A stretch of DNA of 26,344 nucleotides, from assembly GCA_033557675.1 (NCBI GenBank), contig JAWQRM010000216.1, positions 1 to 26,344 on the forward strand, read 5' to 3'. This stretch comes from Coptodactyla brooksi. Lineage: Eukaryota > Arthropoda > Insecta > Coleoptera > Scarabaeidae. The translations under genes were made by a program, and so were the position numbers. Positions 1-10,085 of the stretch are shown here, in pieces. Within the stretch, counting starts at the first letter, position 1; each line of letters opens with the position of its first letter. The notes beneath the pieces are model-generated. The model was not told where the DNA came from, searched no databases, and saw only the letters and a program-made list of their open reading frames with translations.

Positions 1-12
1 GATCGTTTTGAA

Positions 13-831
13 ATGGCCCGGAAATTCTCATTTAGCGAACAAGTTGACATGTTATTAGTGTTAGGTTTCTGTGGAGGAAACTGTAGAAGGAGTGTTGAAG
101 AACATCGAAGAAGATTTCCTACTCGTGTGGTTCCTCATAGAGAAACATTTTCTAATGTTGAAATACGGGCTCGAGAAACAGGCAAATGTTTCAGCAAAAC
201 TCGAGAACGTGCTATTGAAATAAGGCCACAAGATGAAGAATTTATTTTGAACTCGCAAACTTACATAACTATCATAAGTATTCTGATGTAAACCCGCATT
301 TAGTAATTCCTCAACATTTCCAACGTGAGTTTAAATTAAATGTTTGGATCGGTATTATTGATAGGTATCTAATTGGTCCGATTCCTTTACCAAAGCGACT
401 AAATGGAGAAAATTATTTGGGGTTTCTCCAAAACAATCTCCCGGATTTACTTGACGAAGTGCCATCGCAATCCAGACTAGAATATTGGTTTATACATGAT
501 GGGGCACCGCCTTATTATAGTAGTATAGTTAGAGAATTTTTAAATCGCCAGTATCCAAATAAATGTATTGGACGAACAAATAATTGCCCACAAGCTTGGC
601 CCCCACGATCACCAGACTTGAACAAATGTGACTACTTTCTTGGGGGAACACTAAAAGAGTTTGTGTATTCTTTACCACTGGCGTCCCGAGAAGAATAGTA
701 GAATCGAACTAAAAATAAATGAAATTATAAGAAATAATCAGCAGTTAATGGAAAGAGTAGGCTTTAATTTTCTACGAAGAATAAATTTATGTCAGGGAGA
801 AAACGGTGATCATTTCGAACAATTTCTATAA
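13..831 (+). pseudogene. DUF4817/DDE transposase relic, internally deleted and frameshifted
   Basis: Three reading-frame segments lie in order. Codons from 13 encode a helix-turn-helix DUF4817-like start (SEQVDMLLVLGFCGGNCRRS, later RRRFPTRVVPHRETF). From about 258 in another frame comes a DDE half, with LNVWIGI at about 335, DRYLIGPIPLP, WFIHDGAPPYYSS near 490 and the WPPRSPDLN-DYF block near 600. From about 703 in a third frame comes the C-terminus, ending HFEQFL at 831. Intact relatives are about 350 residues. Here the stretch between the N-terminal domain and the middle of the DDE fold is missing, and with it the first catalytic aspartate. The second (HDGAP) and third (SPDLN) acidic positions remain. 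Two frame changes and the deletion make it non-functional. The family assignment is firm; the subfamily is not. Confidence 0.8.
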
Positions 832-1369
832 ATTATCGGTAGCGAATTTTTTTTTTCTATTGTTTAAGTTGTTTATTTTCCTATTAAATTATTTTTATTG
901 ACACTCGTTCGCTGACTTTTAAATTCAATATATAACTTCACAGCCAACTGTTGAATTTTCGAGGATTTTAAGTAACATGTGAAAACAAGTAAAAGTGAAA
1001 AAAATTTTAAAATTAAATTTCCCATAAAATTAGAATAATAATTTATTAAATCCGCCCACAGGCTGAAAAATTCTGTACCAATTTAAGGGTGCGTTATCCC
1101 TAATCAAACCTTTAAAATTCTTTAACTGACCTCCACAAAAATATAAATGCCCTTAGTACACTCAGAACGTCTACCAAATTTGGGTTTTCTAAGTTGAAGT
1201 ATTATTGAGATATTAATTATTTATGAAGTTTTTAACCTCACTTTGAAGGGCTATAATTTCTCCGGGGTACAACTTGGTATAGAATATAAATTGGGTTAAA
1301 TCATCATATTTTAGCTTCCCTTACATGCTCTTGCTCTGTGTCGGTTCTCATGCGAATCATCCTGTATAT
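832..1369. other. Non-coding tail of the first transposon, with terminal repeat
   Basis: This is AT-rich DNA with no convincing open frame. It lies between the transposase stop and the TACAGGATG-type terminus and is best read as the 3' untranslated part of that element. No polyadenylation signal or second gene stands out. Confidence 0.45.
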
Positions 1370-1559
1370 GCAACCAATTGGAAGGTTCCGAAATGAATCA
1401 TTCTTTTAAGTAAAATTATGTCTTACTATTTTACTACTATGTGCTTTTAAAAATAGGAAAACCATTGCCAAAAAATGGCGATCGATTATGTAATATCTCA
1501 GCACCTCTATGAAAGAATTTATTAACGGGAAAAAATTGCATTGTGATTTATCAGGAGTA

Positions 1560-2615
1560 CAAGTAAGTTTCACAGGAATTTGTATGAAAATTGGAGCTAC
1601 TTTTTCCCGGCTTTCTGGTAGCATACGAATCCCGTGTCAAAGAAACAATTCGTCTTTTAAGGCTATCCACGTATCGATCCATTTTTTGGTATCCTCATAA
1701 GAACGGAAGTGCTGCTTAGCGAGACCATAAGTCATCGATCGAAACAAATGGTAATCGGAAGGAGCAATGTCAAGTGAATACGGTGGGTGGGGTAAGACAT
1801 CCCATTTCAGCGTTTCCAAGTAGGAAACGCTGAAATGGGATCACACATCAGACATAACAGGATGCTGATGTCTTGACGACATCAGCAACATGTGGCCGAG
1901 GATTGTCGTGTTGCAAAATCACTTTATCTTGTCTCTGCTTGAATTGCGGCCGCTTTTCCTTCAAATCTCGAGTCAAACTCATCAATTCCAGTCACTAGGG
2001 ATCTCCTGTGATTGTTTTGTTAGGTCGTAGCAGCTCATAATAAACAACACCTAGGTGACTCCAGCAAATACAGAGCATGAACTTGGAACCATGGATATCC
2101 GGTTTTGCTGTCAATGATGATACATAGCCGGGCCTAGAGCACAATTCCTTAAGCTTGGGTTTATCGTAGTGAATCTACTTTTCATTACCAGTGAGAATAC
2201 GGTGCAAGAAAATCTTTTCTTTTGTGTCATTGGAGTAGCTGTTCACACGTGGAAAAACGCTTCTACGTCTCCTTACTTTTGACTTTCCTTGCTTTTGAAT
2301 CATTCCTATGACTTTGAGGCCTAATAACATGACTTGTTGAGTCACTCCTAATACTTTTATAAGTTGCTTTTATGTTTGACACTGGTCTTGATGCAATAAT
2401 GTCTCCAATTCTGCATCTTCAGGCATTTCTGGCCTTCCTTCACCTTCCTTACATTCTGTGTTAAAATCACCATCTGTGAACCATCTAAATCAGTATTCAA
2501 AAGTTGAAATTGATGGAGCATAGTTTTCGTAAGCCTGACACAGCAATCGATGACCTTCAGCTGCTGCTTTTCTTCAAATTGAAGCAGAAAAGAGAAACTA
2601 TGTTGTTGACGCATT
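1560..2615 (-). pseudogene. mariner transposase relic (DD34D), multiple stops
   Basis: Reading the minus strand, successive segments match a mariner transposase almost end to end: FCFNLKKS near 2570, AEGHRLLCQAYENYAPS, FRWFTDGDFNTE, GRPEMPEDAELE, LGVTQQVM, then FLHRILTGNEK-stop-IHYDKPK near 2180, KPDIHGSKFMLCICW, LGVVYYELLRPN, KVILQHDNPRPHVAD near 1905, YSLDIAPSDYHLFRSM near 1770, and HGIRMLPES-REKVAP near 1600. The first catalytic Asp is Asn (AAT at 2184-2186). The Trp two codons further on is a TAG stop. The second (1905-1907) and third (1769-1771) aspartates are kept. There are several other stops and frameshifts. The distance from second to third Asp is 136 nt where DD34D predicts 105; the extra 31 nt coincide with a perfect hairpin at 1799-1841. 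The N-terminal end runs into another transposon at about 2627. Confidence 0.88.
1799..1841. repeat. Perfect 19-bp hairpin inside the mariner relic
   Basis: ATCCCATTTCAGCGTTTCC (1799-1817) pairs perfectly with its reverse complement at 1823-1841 across the 5-nt loop AAGTA. One arm is the ordinary transposase sequence (minus-strand codons ETLKWD); the other is an extra inverted copy. This looks like a snap-back template switch. Confidence 0.95.
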
Positions 2616-2627
2616 GGCAAAGTGATA

Positions 2628-2990
2628 TACAGGGTGTTTCGAAACTGGTGGGCAAAAATGTAAGGGGTGATAGAAAACATGTAAACAAGCAATTTTCACC
2701 ATACAATGCATGGGCGGACGATGAACGATGTACCGCTACACGGCGCTGTAATGGAAAGTAAAGAAGCCGAGGTTTTCTTATACATCCGGCCCTGCTCGTA
2801 TACCTGTCTCGATCCTTTTTGACCTGGTAGGTAGAAGGAATTAGGCTAGGTATATAAGTGTAGTTTTTCAATTTAGCTGTTCATTTTCTTGAAGCCGGTT
2901 TATTCGATAAACCTAAACGTATACTGAGCTTCAAAACATTAGTGTTGTTGTTGAGGTGTTTGTTAGTTCTGGTGAATTTTCTAATACTAC
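2628..2990 (+). mobile_element. 5' end of a second DUF4817-type transposon (leader only)
   Basis: TACAGGGTGTTTCGAAACTGG begins at about 2627, directly after the N-terminal codons of the mariner relic. It closely resembles the inward-read terminus of the first element (TACAGGATGATTCG). It is followed by about 350 bp of leader-like DNA. No DUF4817 start or DDE block follows, and I could not find a matching right terminus, so the element is truncated or mostly replaced. A 74-codon open frame at 2956-3180 has no recognisable domain and I do not call it a gene. Confidence 0.45.
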
Positions 2991-3860
2991 ATTTTACCAA
3001 AATAGAAATAAAAAAATGGTCAATCCCATTGGAAAAATAGATGATGGCATTATTAATTTAAGTTCTAATTGTGAATTTCCCTTTCGTACAATTTTTAATT
3101 CCCTAATTCTTTACTGTTGGTACGACAACTCTCTCGAAAAGATTGCTAACAAACTGCTCCAAAACATTCCAGTTATGTAATCGTGAGTACAACCGTTTTC
3201 TGTTCGTGAAAGGGCAATCAAAGACGGCGTTGCAAAAGTACCTTAAAAGTCAAACGAGAACATCCGGATTAAGATGGCTTTTTCCTCCGTTCCGAAAATG
3301 AAAAGCCAGGCTTAATCTTATTAGATCCCCTTTCCTAAACCCACCGGCTCACGGCCGAAACTTCCGGCGCCGAACGCTCACGCGTTAATTTCGGATTATA
3401 TTGATATTTGATGGAACTTTGCAATCGTAAAAGTTTCAAAGGAGAGCTACGCCTTGCGTGAGAAGGCCGACGCGGTGTTTCTGTCGAAGCAGGATTAAGT
3501 TTCTCGCCAGGAAACTTAATTATCGCGCCCTCTGATTTTGTTTCCCGGATTCTAACGATGTATGTTGTACCGTGGCAAAAGGATATAGAATTGGAGATAA
3601 CGGGATATATAAGGATATAGAATTCTCCTGTAACTTCCAGTACACGACATTCTGTACATATAAAATCGGTTAGGTCTATAAAAATTGGATGAATAATGGA
3701 GCCCATTGATTCAAATTTGACAAAACATACTTGCTCCAAGGAAAGGCAGAAGAACTAAAAACAATCCTATAGATTACAAATATCTCTTTTAATTTCGGAA
3801 TTATTGACTATGATACCTACACAGTAGGCGAGAATAACGAGAATTTTAATTTAAATTGTA
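2991..3860. other. No gene recognised; CpG-rich in 3330-3550
   Basis: The segment around 3330-3550 is visibly richer in G+C and CpG than its surroundings. It carries a long minus-strand open frame (3335-3739) without a known motif. There is a perfect 10-bp hairpin with a 7-nt loop (TCGCCAG) at 3494-3520. It may be single-copy host DNA. No splice-bounded coding exon could be defended. Confidence 0.4.
3494..3520. repeat. Perfect 10-bp hairpin, 7-nt loop
   Basis: ATTAAGTTTC and GAAACTTAAT flank the loop TCGCCAG in the CpG-rich block. Function unknown. Confidence 0.9.
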
Positions 3861-3950
3861 GAACACGCAGCGTCATCTATCGAACGTATACACTGCTAGA
3901 AAGATACAAGTTACCTCTTTCGAACGCACCTAAGTTATGTCATGTTAATC

Positions 3951-4890
3951 AGGTCACAGGTTACAAAGTTACAGCCATTTGAATGACGGTAAAAATTGTG
4001 TTGGTGTCGTAAAAACATAATGCAATAAAAAGCAAATATTAAATTTTGTTTTGAAGTGGGAATAAAATGTGCTGAGGCTTACGAATTGATGAAAAAAGTG
4101 TATGGTGATGATTATATGCCTAAAACTAAGAGTTTATGAGCGGTTCAATCGTTTTAAAAATGATCGTGAAGATTTAAATTATTATGAAAGAGCTGGTCCT
4201 CCAGAAAGTAAAAATCGTGCTGAATTGGTAAAAAAAATCCGTGAAATCATTGCTGTCGACGGAAATTTTACTGTGAGAATGTTGGCTTAAGAATTAAAAA
4301 CAGATGTTCGTCAAATTTTGACTCAAGATTTGGGAAAAGGAAAGTTTGTGCACGTTTTGTTACACATGCTATAAATGACGACAAAAATTACTCTTGTAGA
4401 ACATCGTAAATATCTCATTAAAACTACTGAAAATTATCCAGATTTTATTGATTCGATCATAGCTGGTGATGAAGCATTGCGTTTTCAGAATTGCGACCAA
4501 AAAAATTGCATTTTCAGAAGTCAAGAATCAAGACGATATTGATTACTTTTTATGATTCGCAAGGGATTATCCGCAATGAATTTGTTCCACAAGGTAAAAC
4601 TGTCAACGGAGAATATTATTTCGCAGTTTTACATCATTTATCGTCAAGACTTGTACGTGTTAGGCCTGAAAATCTAACAGGAAAACAGTTATTTTTCTTG
4701 CATGATAATACACTACCACATAAGACGTTAAATTGCCATGAAAGGATTGTTTTAAGATGATATTTCAGCCATTCAAGCATCTGTGATGTAGGTGCTAAAG
4801 ACCATTCCTAATAATGACATACAAAAATCTATGCATACATTGGTTCATCGTGCTAGAAGGTGTGTATTATATTTAAAATTTACTGTTTGA
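3951..4890 (+). pseudogene. mariner transposase relic B (left arm of palindrome)
   Basis: Segments match a DD34D mariner-type transposase of the kind that begins MEQRANIKFCFKLG. From 4020: KANIKFCFEVG, AEAYELMKKVYGDDY; then by frameshift VYERFNRFKNDREDLN, KNRAELVKKIREIIAVDGNF, TVRMLA-stop-ELKTD. Then DFIDSIIAGDEALRFQ (first Asp 4468-4470), and after a deletion and frameshift RPKKLHFQKSRIKTILITFY, EFVPQGKTVNGEYYFAVL and LHDNTLPHKTLN (second Asp 4704-4706). Next comes DDISAIQASVM, which belongs downstream of the third-Asp block; the SPDLAPCDFW region is deleted. The terminal inverted repeats are not clear. It cannot encode a product. Its inverted partner is at 11580-12233. Confidence 0.85.
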
Positions 4891-5732
4891 TTAATGTACT
4901 TCATTATTTTAATAAATTACTATGCCTTTCTTCTCTATGCTAACATAGATTGCATTCTGATATATGCTCATTTTGCATACATCTGATAGTTTGGTTCGCT
5001 CACTGTACCTTCTGAACATTATTGGAAACATTTCTGTTGTGTTGAAATGTTTTGATTTTCAAAATATTTAAAAACATGAAAATCAAAAATATTTTCATTT
5101 ATTGGTTTAGTCGTCCGTCCGTCCGTTTGTCTGTCTGTCCATCTGTCAAGATGATACACTTACTATATGACCATCGTAAAAAATTCCACAATTTCTTGAA
5201 GGTTTAACTAGTTTATTTATTAAAGATAGTATATTGAATCGTCCTCTGGTTATTTAAAAAAGTTGTTAAATTAGAGCAATCTATAAATATGAATTAGCAT
5301 GTTATTAAAAATCATTATCAACGATATTTTATTGATACTTAATTTTTATCAACAGTCAAACTGACAGTTAATAAATGAGACTTTAATACCTAAACATATT
5401 AATGTCTAAACATATTAAATATCTTAACATTGACAGTTTTAATTTAGTTTTAGTTTTAATTTAACAACTTTAATATCTAAATTAGGTAATAAACACAACG
5501 TTTAAGATCCAAACGTCTATATCTCTTGAAGTAATTATTACTGAATCAAGATGTTAAAGAAAGTTATGCCAAATTATTAATTAATGATATACTGATAAAT
5601 AATATTATTTCGTATATTGTATGCAAGAAGGTAATGGGTCTGAAATTTGCTAACTTTGCTGTATCTTATTTAATGGTTTATTTATAGTAACTATTATGTA
5701 TTTATGTATTTGCTATACTTTATTTTTATGGA
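4891..5732. repeat. Non-coding segment of left arm, pairs with 10695-11580
   Basis: AT-rich DNA without a gene, recognisable mainly because it recurs inverted in the right arm. It contains an 11-bp inverted repeat (TTTTGATTTTC / GAAAATCAAAA, 5050-5090) and a GTCC/GTCT tract at 5110-5142. Confidence 0.85.
5110..5142. repeat. GTCC/GTCT microsatellite-like tract
   Basis: Tetranucleotide run (CGTCCGTCCGTCCG, then TCTGTCTGTCC). The right-arm counterpart at about 11259-11276 is CAGACAGACAGACAG. Confidence 0.9.
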
Positions 5733-5799
5733 CTTGTTCGGAAAGTAATTTCATTTTTTCGCAGCAGAGGCGTTAGTTGTATTTTAACCAGCCAACTTA

Positions 5800-6067
5800 G
5801 AGAATATTATTTAGCAGTTTTACATCGTTTTTGGTCAAGAATTGTACGGGTTAGGCCTGAATATTCAGCAGGAAAACAGCTGTCTTTATTGCCTGATAAT
5901 GTACCACCAGATAAGACGTTAAAAATTCGTGAATTTTTGACTAAAAAAATGTCTGTGTCTTATGTGTCTGAGTATTATGATGATATTTCAGCTATTCAAG
6001 CAGCTGTGACGCAGGTACTAAAGGATGACGTACAAAAATCTATGGTGATGGAATTTATTTAGAATAA
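5800..6067 (+). pseudogene. mariner transposase C-terminal remnant C
   Basis: The frame reads REYYLAVLHRFWSRIVRVRP, then EYSAGKQLSLLPDNVPPDKT (the second Asp of the triad in PDN, with His replaced by Pro), LKIREFLTKK, a gap lacking the SPDLAPCDF block, then YYDDISAIQAAVTQVLK and, after a frameshift, GDGIYLE and a stop at about 6067. The 5' non-coding end is joined straight to codons for the middle of the catalytic domain, so the first half of the gene is deleted. It is close in sequence to relics B and D. Confidence 0.8.
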
Positions 6068-7935
6068 AAAATAACTTTTAAACGTAATTCAATGCGTGTT
6101 GTTTTGTATATCTAAAAATTCTCGATAGTTAGTTGTTATACTGTGTCCATACAAATATTTATGATTCAATTTGTAGTGAAATTTTTAATTTGTGAATATT
6201 AATTTGACAAATTTTAATTTTGATTTTAAGTTCCTTTCACATTATTATTATATATTAATTTTGTGAAAACTCCACCTATTAAGTTTATACGTTGGTTTAA
6301 CACGGACAGAGAGATCAGGGCGTACAACAGCTTTCTTTCGTGGAAAAACCGATTGTCAGTCTAAACTATCGCACTAATGAAATTCCGTCCTGAAGGCAAC
6401 CGCAAGTGCTTAAACCCATTGATCATATTACTTTTAACGTAGTTAGGACGAAGCCGTCTTTCAACGACAACGAACGGAAAATTTCCTGGGGAAAATTTCA
6501 TTTTATACTTTATTAAATAAAATTACCAGCACCTACACATTATTAGATTTTAACGTCGGGAATCTGTCCAGGAGATGAAAATGACGTAACGTTTCCTTTT
6601 TGCGGACAAGAATTAACAGAACCGGCATAAAGAAGAAGCCTGAAGCCTGGAAGGAAAAAGGAAGAAGTGAACACAACAAATCGGTTCTATTTATGCATTC
6701 GACAGGATAAGAAATTCCCCATTCTTGTAACAAATGTGACGTCTAGGGACGCGAAGCGCGCAGATGGACAGAAAACGGAAATTGATGGGGGAACTTAACG
6801 CTGTAATTTATAAGAAAAAATACGGAAGAAAACGTTTCGCGCGCTGTCATGACCGAATCCATAAATGTGGGTATAACGTGGCTATTTTCATCAATTCAGT
6901 AAGTTTATCTTTCTCATATTAACTTAACTAGTTAAAACTACGTTACAATATTTCTCATATTTGGCAGTATTTTTAATGTTACATGAAATCGCTTTACGGT
7001 GATTACGTTACCTGTAGATATTAGATTATTTATGCAGTAATGACGGCAGTAAGTGCCTTGGCTTACCATTAGCGTATTACGATAACGTATTTTACAATTC
7101 ATTTATTCAGTGATTGACCAATCACTTGCAATATGAATATTTGTATTATTTTAACGAAAGCAACCTAATCACGTCAAATGTTGTGACTTTGGGAAGCACT
7201 GTGATGTTTTTTTTCTGTGGAAATCCATCGACGTCGAAGGCAAAATGACGTCAATTGTGGCCTGACTTATTCCTTCGGTGAATATTTTTCAATACAAAGC
7301 AGAACAAACACAGTAACCTGCGAACATGTGCAATTCCAGTATCTCGCGAATCCGTTACATAGCCGAGTTCCAAAATTCAAAGTTTCAGCACTTACGACAT
7401 CTAATCAGTATTTTATCAAGGGACTCGTTTAATACTCGTAACTTGAGTTTTACCTGTACCATGAAGGGTTCGCATAGAACTTTCGTTTTAATTCAGTGTT
7501 AACATTTCGGAGCTTTAATTCTAAGTACACGTATTGAAAACGCGTAAACCAGGAAATGTTAGGGAGATGTGAGGAAGTTCAAAGAACTTCCAGGTAACAG
7601 AGATCCTTTTCGAAATTAGACTTCTTACTACACACTAACAGACTGTGCAGTTTTATACTTTAAATAAGGATGTATATAGGGAGAAAGTAGAGCGAATAAA
7701 GACTTTCTTTAAGCTTGTAGTTATTTCACAGTTATTAAACAATTAATTATAATCTATTTTTATTTTATTTTATTTTATTTTATTTTATTTTTATTTTTAA
7801 TATATTTTATTTTATATATGAATTATTTGCATATATAAATAAAGGTAAAAGGCAAAAGGTGTTGGATCAAAATGGTCGATATCTAGTTACATAAAATATC
7901 TGTACTTTCTAAGAAAAGTGCCGTTCATTTTCACA
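6068..7935. other. No gene; CpG-richer DNA inside the left-arm insertion
   Basis: 6290-7640 has clearly more CpG than the flanking transposon DNA and no repeat partner in the window. Open frames at 6533-6733 (minus) and 7217-7432 (plus) have no recognisable domain or splice context. A small GGAAGTTC/GAACTTCC palindrome lies at about 7573-7591. I see no supportable gene. Confidence 0.4.
7755..7795. repeat. (TATTT)n microsatellite
   Basis: About eight near-perfect pentanucleotide units, interrupted once near the end. Confidence 0.95.
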
Positions 7936-8269
7936 AAAAAAAAACGAAATTCCTTTCCGAACAACCTAATATTATATCTCAATTGTATTGTAATATTCTT
8001 AGTTTGTTTCACATTTATTTGTGTAGTGGCGTTTATTTACTCATTAAATCATCACACCTTAAAATAACCAAAGTTGCTTTAGAAACTACCGTGAATAAAT
8101 AGTACGTGATTTTGTTTAATGAGTATTTACAGAACAGTTTGGTTGTATGGTTTGCTTGTCATAAAATATATAAAATAATATCAACAAAAATATTTATTCT
8201 TATATTAAAGTCTTATTTAAGTTAATATCTTAAAAACTTTCAGTATTTTTTCCTTTCTTTTCTACCCAA

Positions 8270-8735
8270 CCGGATATTTTAGCTCTTTATTGATGCCATA
8301 AATGTATATTTCATGTTATATCTTGATACATATTTTATCTTTCCTGTCCTATTTGCTTCATATAATTCAATATTACTTTTCGATCTTGCATTTATTGCTG
8401 GATGTTCCAACACTTTCGTATTTACATTATCTCTCACCACTCACATGATATGATATTCTTCAGGAACTTTCTCTGCAGCAATTTTTTCGTATTTTCTTCC
8501 TTTTCGTGACCCCATTTCGGAGTCATACATCAAAATACTCTTTATATAAATGTTCCATATTACCACTCTCGCTTTGAATTCGTGTTTCTGATATTTTACG
8601 TGGATACATCAATTCTTTTACTATTTCTAATTCCTGTTGTTTCTACCTGTCTCGTTCTTCTTATTTCGTTCTTAGATATCAACACCTTTGTTTTCTTTGC
8701 GTTCATATCGTTTTTGTTGGTTGGTATATCTTTCT
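8270..8735 (-). pseudogene. LINE reverse-transcriptase C-terminal fragment, left-arm copy
   Basis: Minus strand: WNIYIKSILMYDSEMGSRKG near 8560-8500 resembles the conserved YIKSVLLYGSETW block after the RT domain of insect LINEs, followed by KYEKIAAEKV. Further down lie VRDNVNTKVLEHP, ARSKSNIELYEANRTGKIKY and SRYNMKYTFMAS. There are stops and frame breaks. Its partner on the plus strand is 10086-10565. The fragment runs in the opposite sense to the adjoining Penelope fragment. The clade is not assigned. Confidence 0.55.
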
Positions 8736-8749
8736 ACCCTTATGATCAA

Positions 8750-9211
8750 TTGGCTAATTGATATAAAAAAGACGGAAAACTGCATTTTCTGGACACTTTA
8801 ATAATCAGGAAAGAAAGTAAGCTGAAATTCGACATTTTACGCGAAGAAACTAATGCAAAAAGATTTATGGCACCAGATTCTAATGTAAAATAGTTAGATT
8901 TGCAACATAAAATACGTCGGTTACTAGACGTCTCAGTAAAGAAAGTTAGATATAACAAAGAACTTAAATGTATTGACGAGTTAGCTATATACAACGAATT
9001 TAATAAAAATCTAATACATAACATTTTAAGAAAAAAAAAGAAGTTTAAAATTATTAGGTTATATAAACAGACCAGGCTTAAAATATCAATTAAAGACGAA
9101 CCTATGCATAAATTAAACTCCTCTTCTAAAGGATTAGCTAATGTATTAAAAATAAAATATTTTGATATTGTATATGAAATATTTTATTTTAATCTAAGAA
9201 CTTTATTTTAA
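8750..9211 (+). pseudogene. Penelope-like element RT fragment, left-arm copy
   Basis: One frame with one internal stop reads KKDGKLHFLDTLIIRKESK, then LKFDILREETNAKRFMAP, DSNVK-stop-LDLQHKIRRLL, KELKCIDELAIYNEFNKNLI and so on to a stop at 9211. The G-x-L-x-FLDTL, Y/L-R-x-x-T-x-x-x-RF and DSN pattern followed by a lysine-rich linker is characteristic of the region after the palm of Penelope-like reverse transcriptases. The palm (YxDD) is absent, and the GIY-YIG nuclease that should follow is absent from this copy. The inverted partner at 9480-10062 retains traces of it, which supports the assignment. Confidence 0.7.
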
Positions 9212-9212
9212 T

Positions 9213-9240
9213 AATGTCCAATATAATTATATTGGGCATT
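9213..9240. repeat. 28-bp near-perfect palindrome in the palindrome loop
   Basis: AATGTCCAATATAA pairs with TTATATTGGGCATT with a single T-G wobble and no loop. It sits just after the stop of the left Penelope fragment. Confidence 0.95.
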
Positions 9241-9480
9241 ACTGGCTCAACTGGTATTACTTATACACCTAAATTAATTGTATTAATTGGGCTTTAATTA
9301 CTTTGTCCTTTTACCCACCAGGTCGAAAAGTATGGATGCAGGTGTAAAGGCAGGGCCATTACTAAATATTTTACTTTTGTTTTTAAAAATGCCTGGACTT
9401 TTTCGCTGCGTTATGTTGATTATTTGTCCTACAATTATCATATGGATAACCACGCTATATTTCTCTAATCTAAAATATTT
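9241..9480. other. Loop DNA, no gene recognised
   Basis: Unique relative to the arms. A 73-codon plus frame (9287-9508) uses a non-ATG start and is hydrophobic. It overlaps the antisense of the Penelope tail and is not supported. Confidence 0.4.
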
Positions 9481-10062
9481 AAAGAGATTTAAGTGCTTTT
9501 ATAGCTAATTTTGATTAACCTGCGAGTTTGTCCCATGTAGCTTTTTCACAACTGATTTTATAAATCCCCGATTTGTCTATTAAATATGTTTTATCTTTTG
9601 GAATATCTAATCGACTCAAAAATTATCTTAAAAAAGAACTATTTTAATACATTAGCTAATCATAGGGGAATTTTATCATAGGGGAGTTTAATTTATGCTT
9701 AGGTTCGTCTTTAATTGATATTTTAAGCTTGGTCTGTTTATTTAAGCTAATTTTAAACTTCTTTTTTCTTAAAATGTTATGTATTAGATTTTCTTTAAAC
9801 TCGTTATATATAGCTAACAGTTCAATACATTTAAGTTCTCTGTTATATCTAACTTTGTTTACTGGAACGTCTAGTAATCGATCAACGATACTATTTTATG
9901 TTGCAAATCTAACCATTCTGCATTAAAATCTCATGTCATAAATCTTTTTGTATTAGTTTCTTTGCGTAAAATGTCGAATTTCAGCTTATTTTCTTTCGTG
10001 ATTATTAAAGTGTCAAGAAAAGGCAGTTTTTCGTCTTTTCTACTTCAATTAACCAATTGATC
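9480..10062 (-). pseudogene. Penelope-like element RT + GIY-YIG fragment, right-arm copy
   Basis: Minus strand from 10062: WLIEVEKTKNCLFLTLIITK, ENKLKFDILRKETNTKRFMT, DFNAEWLDLQHK, then frame breaks. Toward the loop, DIPKDKTYLIDKSGIYKISC is followed after a one-base frame change by YMGQTRRLIKISYKST. GIYKI-C and Y-M-G-Q-T-R-R are the two halves of the GIY-YIG nuclease motif that closes Penelope-like ORFs. A small tandem duplication (CCCCTATGAT) lies at about 9663-9687. Several stops and frameshifts make it non-functional. The copy is longer at its 3' end than the left-arm one. Confidence 0.72.
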
Positions 10063-10085
10063 TTAAGGGTAGAAAGATGTACCAA

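Larger units (their letters stand above)
1..1369 (+). mobile_element. Partial Tc1/mariner-superfamily DNA transposon (DUF4817-type), 5' end outside window
   Basis: The block holds a broken transposase (13-831) followed by about 540 bp of AT-rich DNA without a gene. It ends in GAATCATCCTGTA followed by TA at about 1356-1370. Read inward on the minus strand, that end is TACAGGATGATTC, the kind of terminus seen on insect elements with a DUF4817 transposase, which insert at TA. The matching left terminus is not in the window, which opens only 12 bp before the start codon. The right boundary is inferred from this motif and from the fact that mariner-like sequence begins just after it. Confidence 0.6.
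5733..7969 (+). mobile_element. mariner relic C with widely spaced inverted termini
   Basis: The left terminus is CTTGTTCGGAAAGTAATTTC at about 5736-5755. The right terminus, read inward from 7969 on the minus strand, is TTAGGTTGTTCGGAAAGGAA, followed outside by TA. They match as mariner inverted repeats. The transposase remnant sits at 5800-6067, close behind the left end, and about 1.9 kb of unrelated CpG-rich DNA lies between its stop and the right end. Either that DNA was inserted into the 3' tail, or the termini belong to different copies. The whole block is absent from the right palindrome arm. Confidence 0.55.

Noticed and set aside
2956..3180. 74-codon plus frame as a gene
   Set aside because: Non-ATG start, no domain, AT-driven composition, and no splice or transposase context that fits.
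7573..7591. GGAAGTTCAAAGAACTTCC as a heat-shock element
   Set aside because: GAA/TTC spacing does not fit the nGAAnnTTCn pattern and there is no promoter nearby.
8900..9211. Stand-alone 103-residue gene
   Set aside because: It is the in-frame continuation of a Penelope-like RT fragment that starts at about 8750, with an inverted decayed copy in the other arm.
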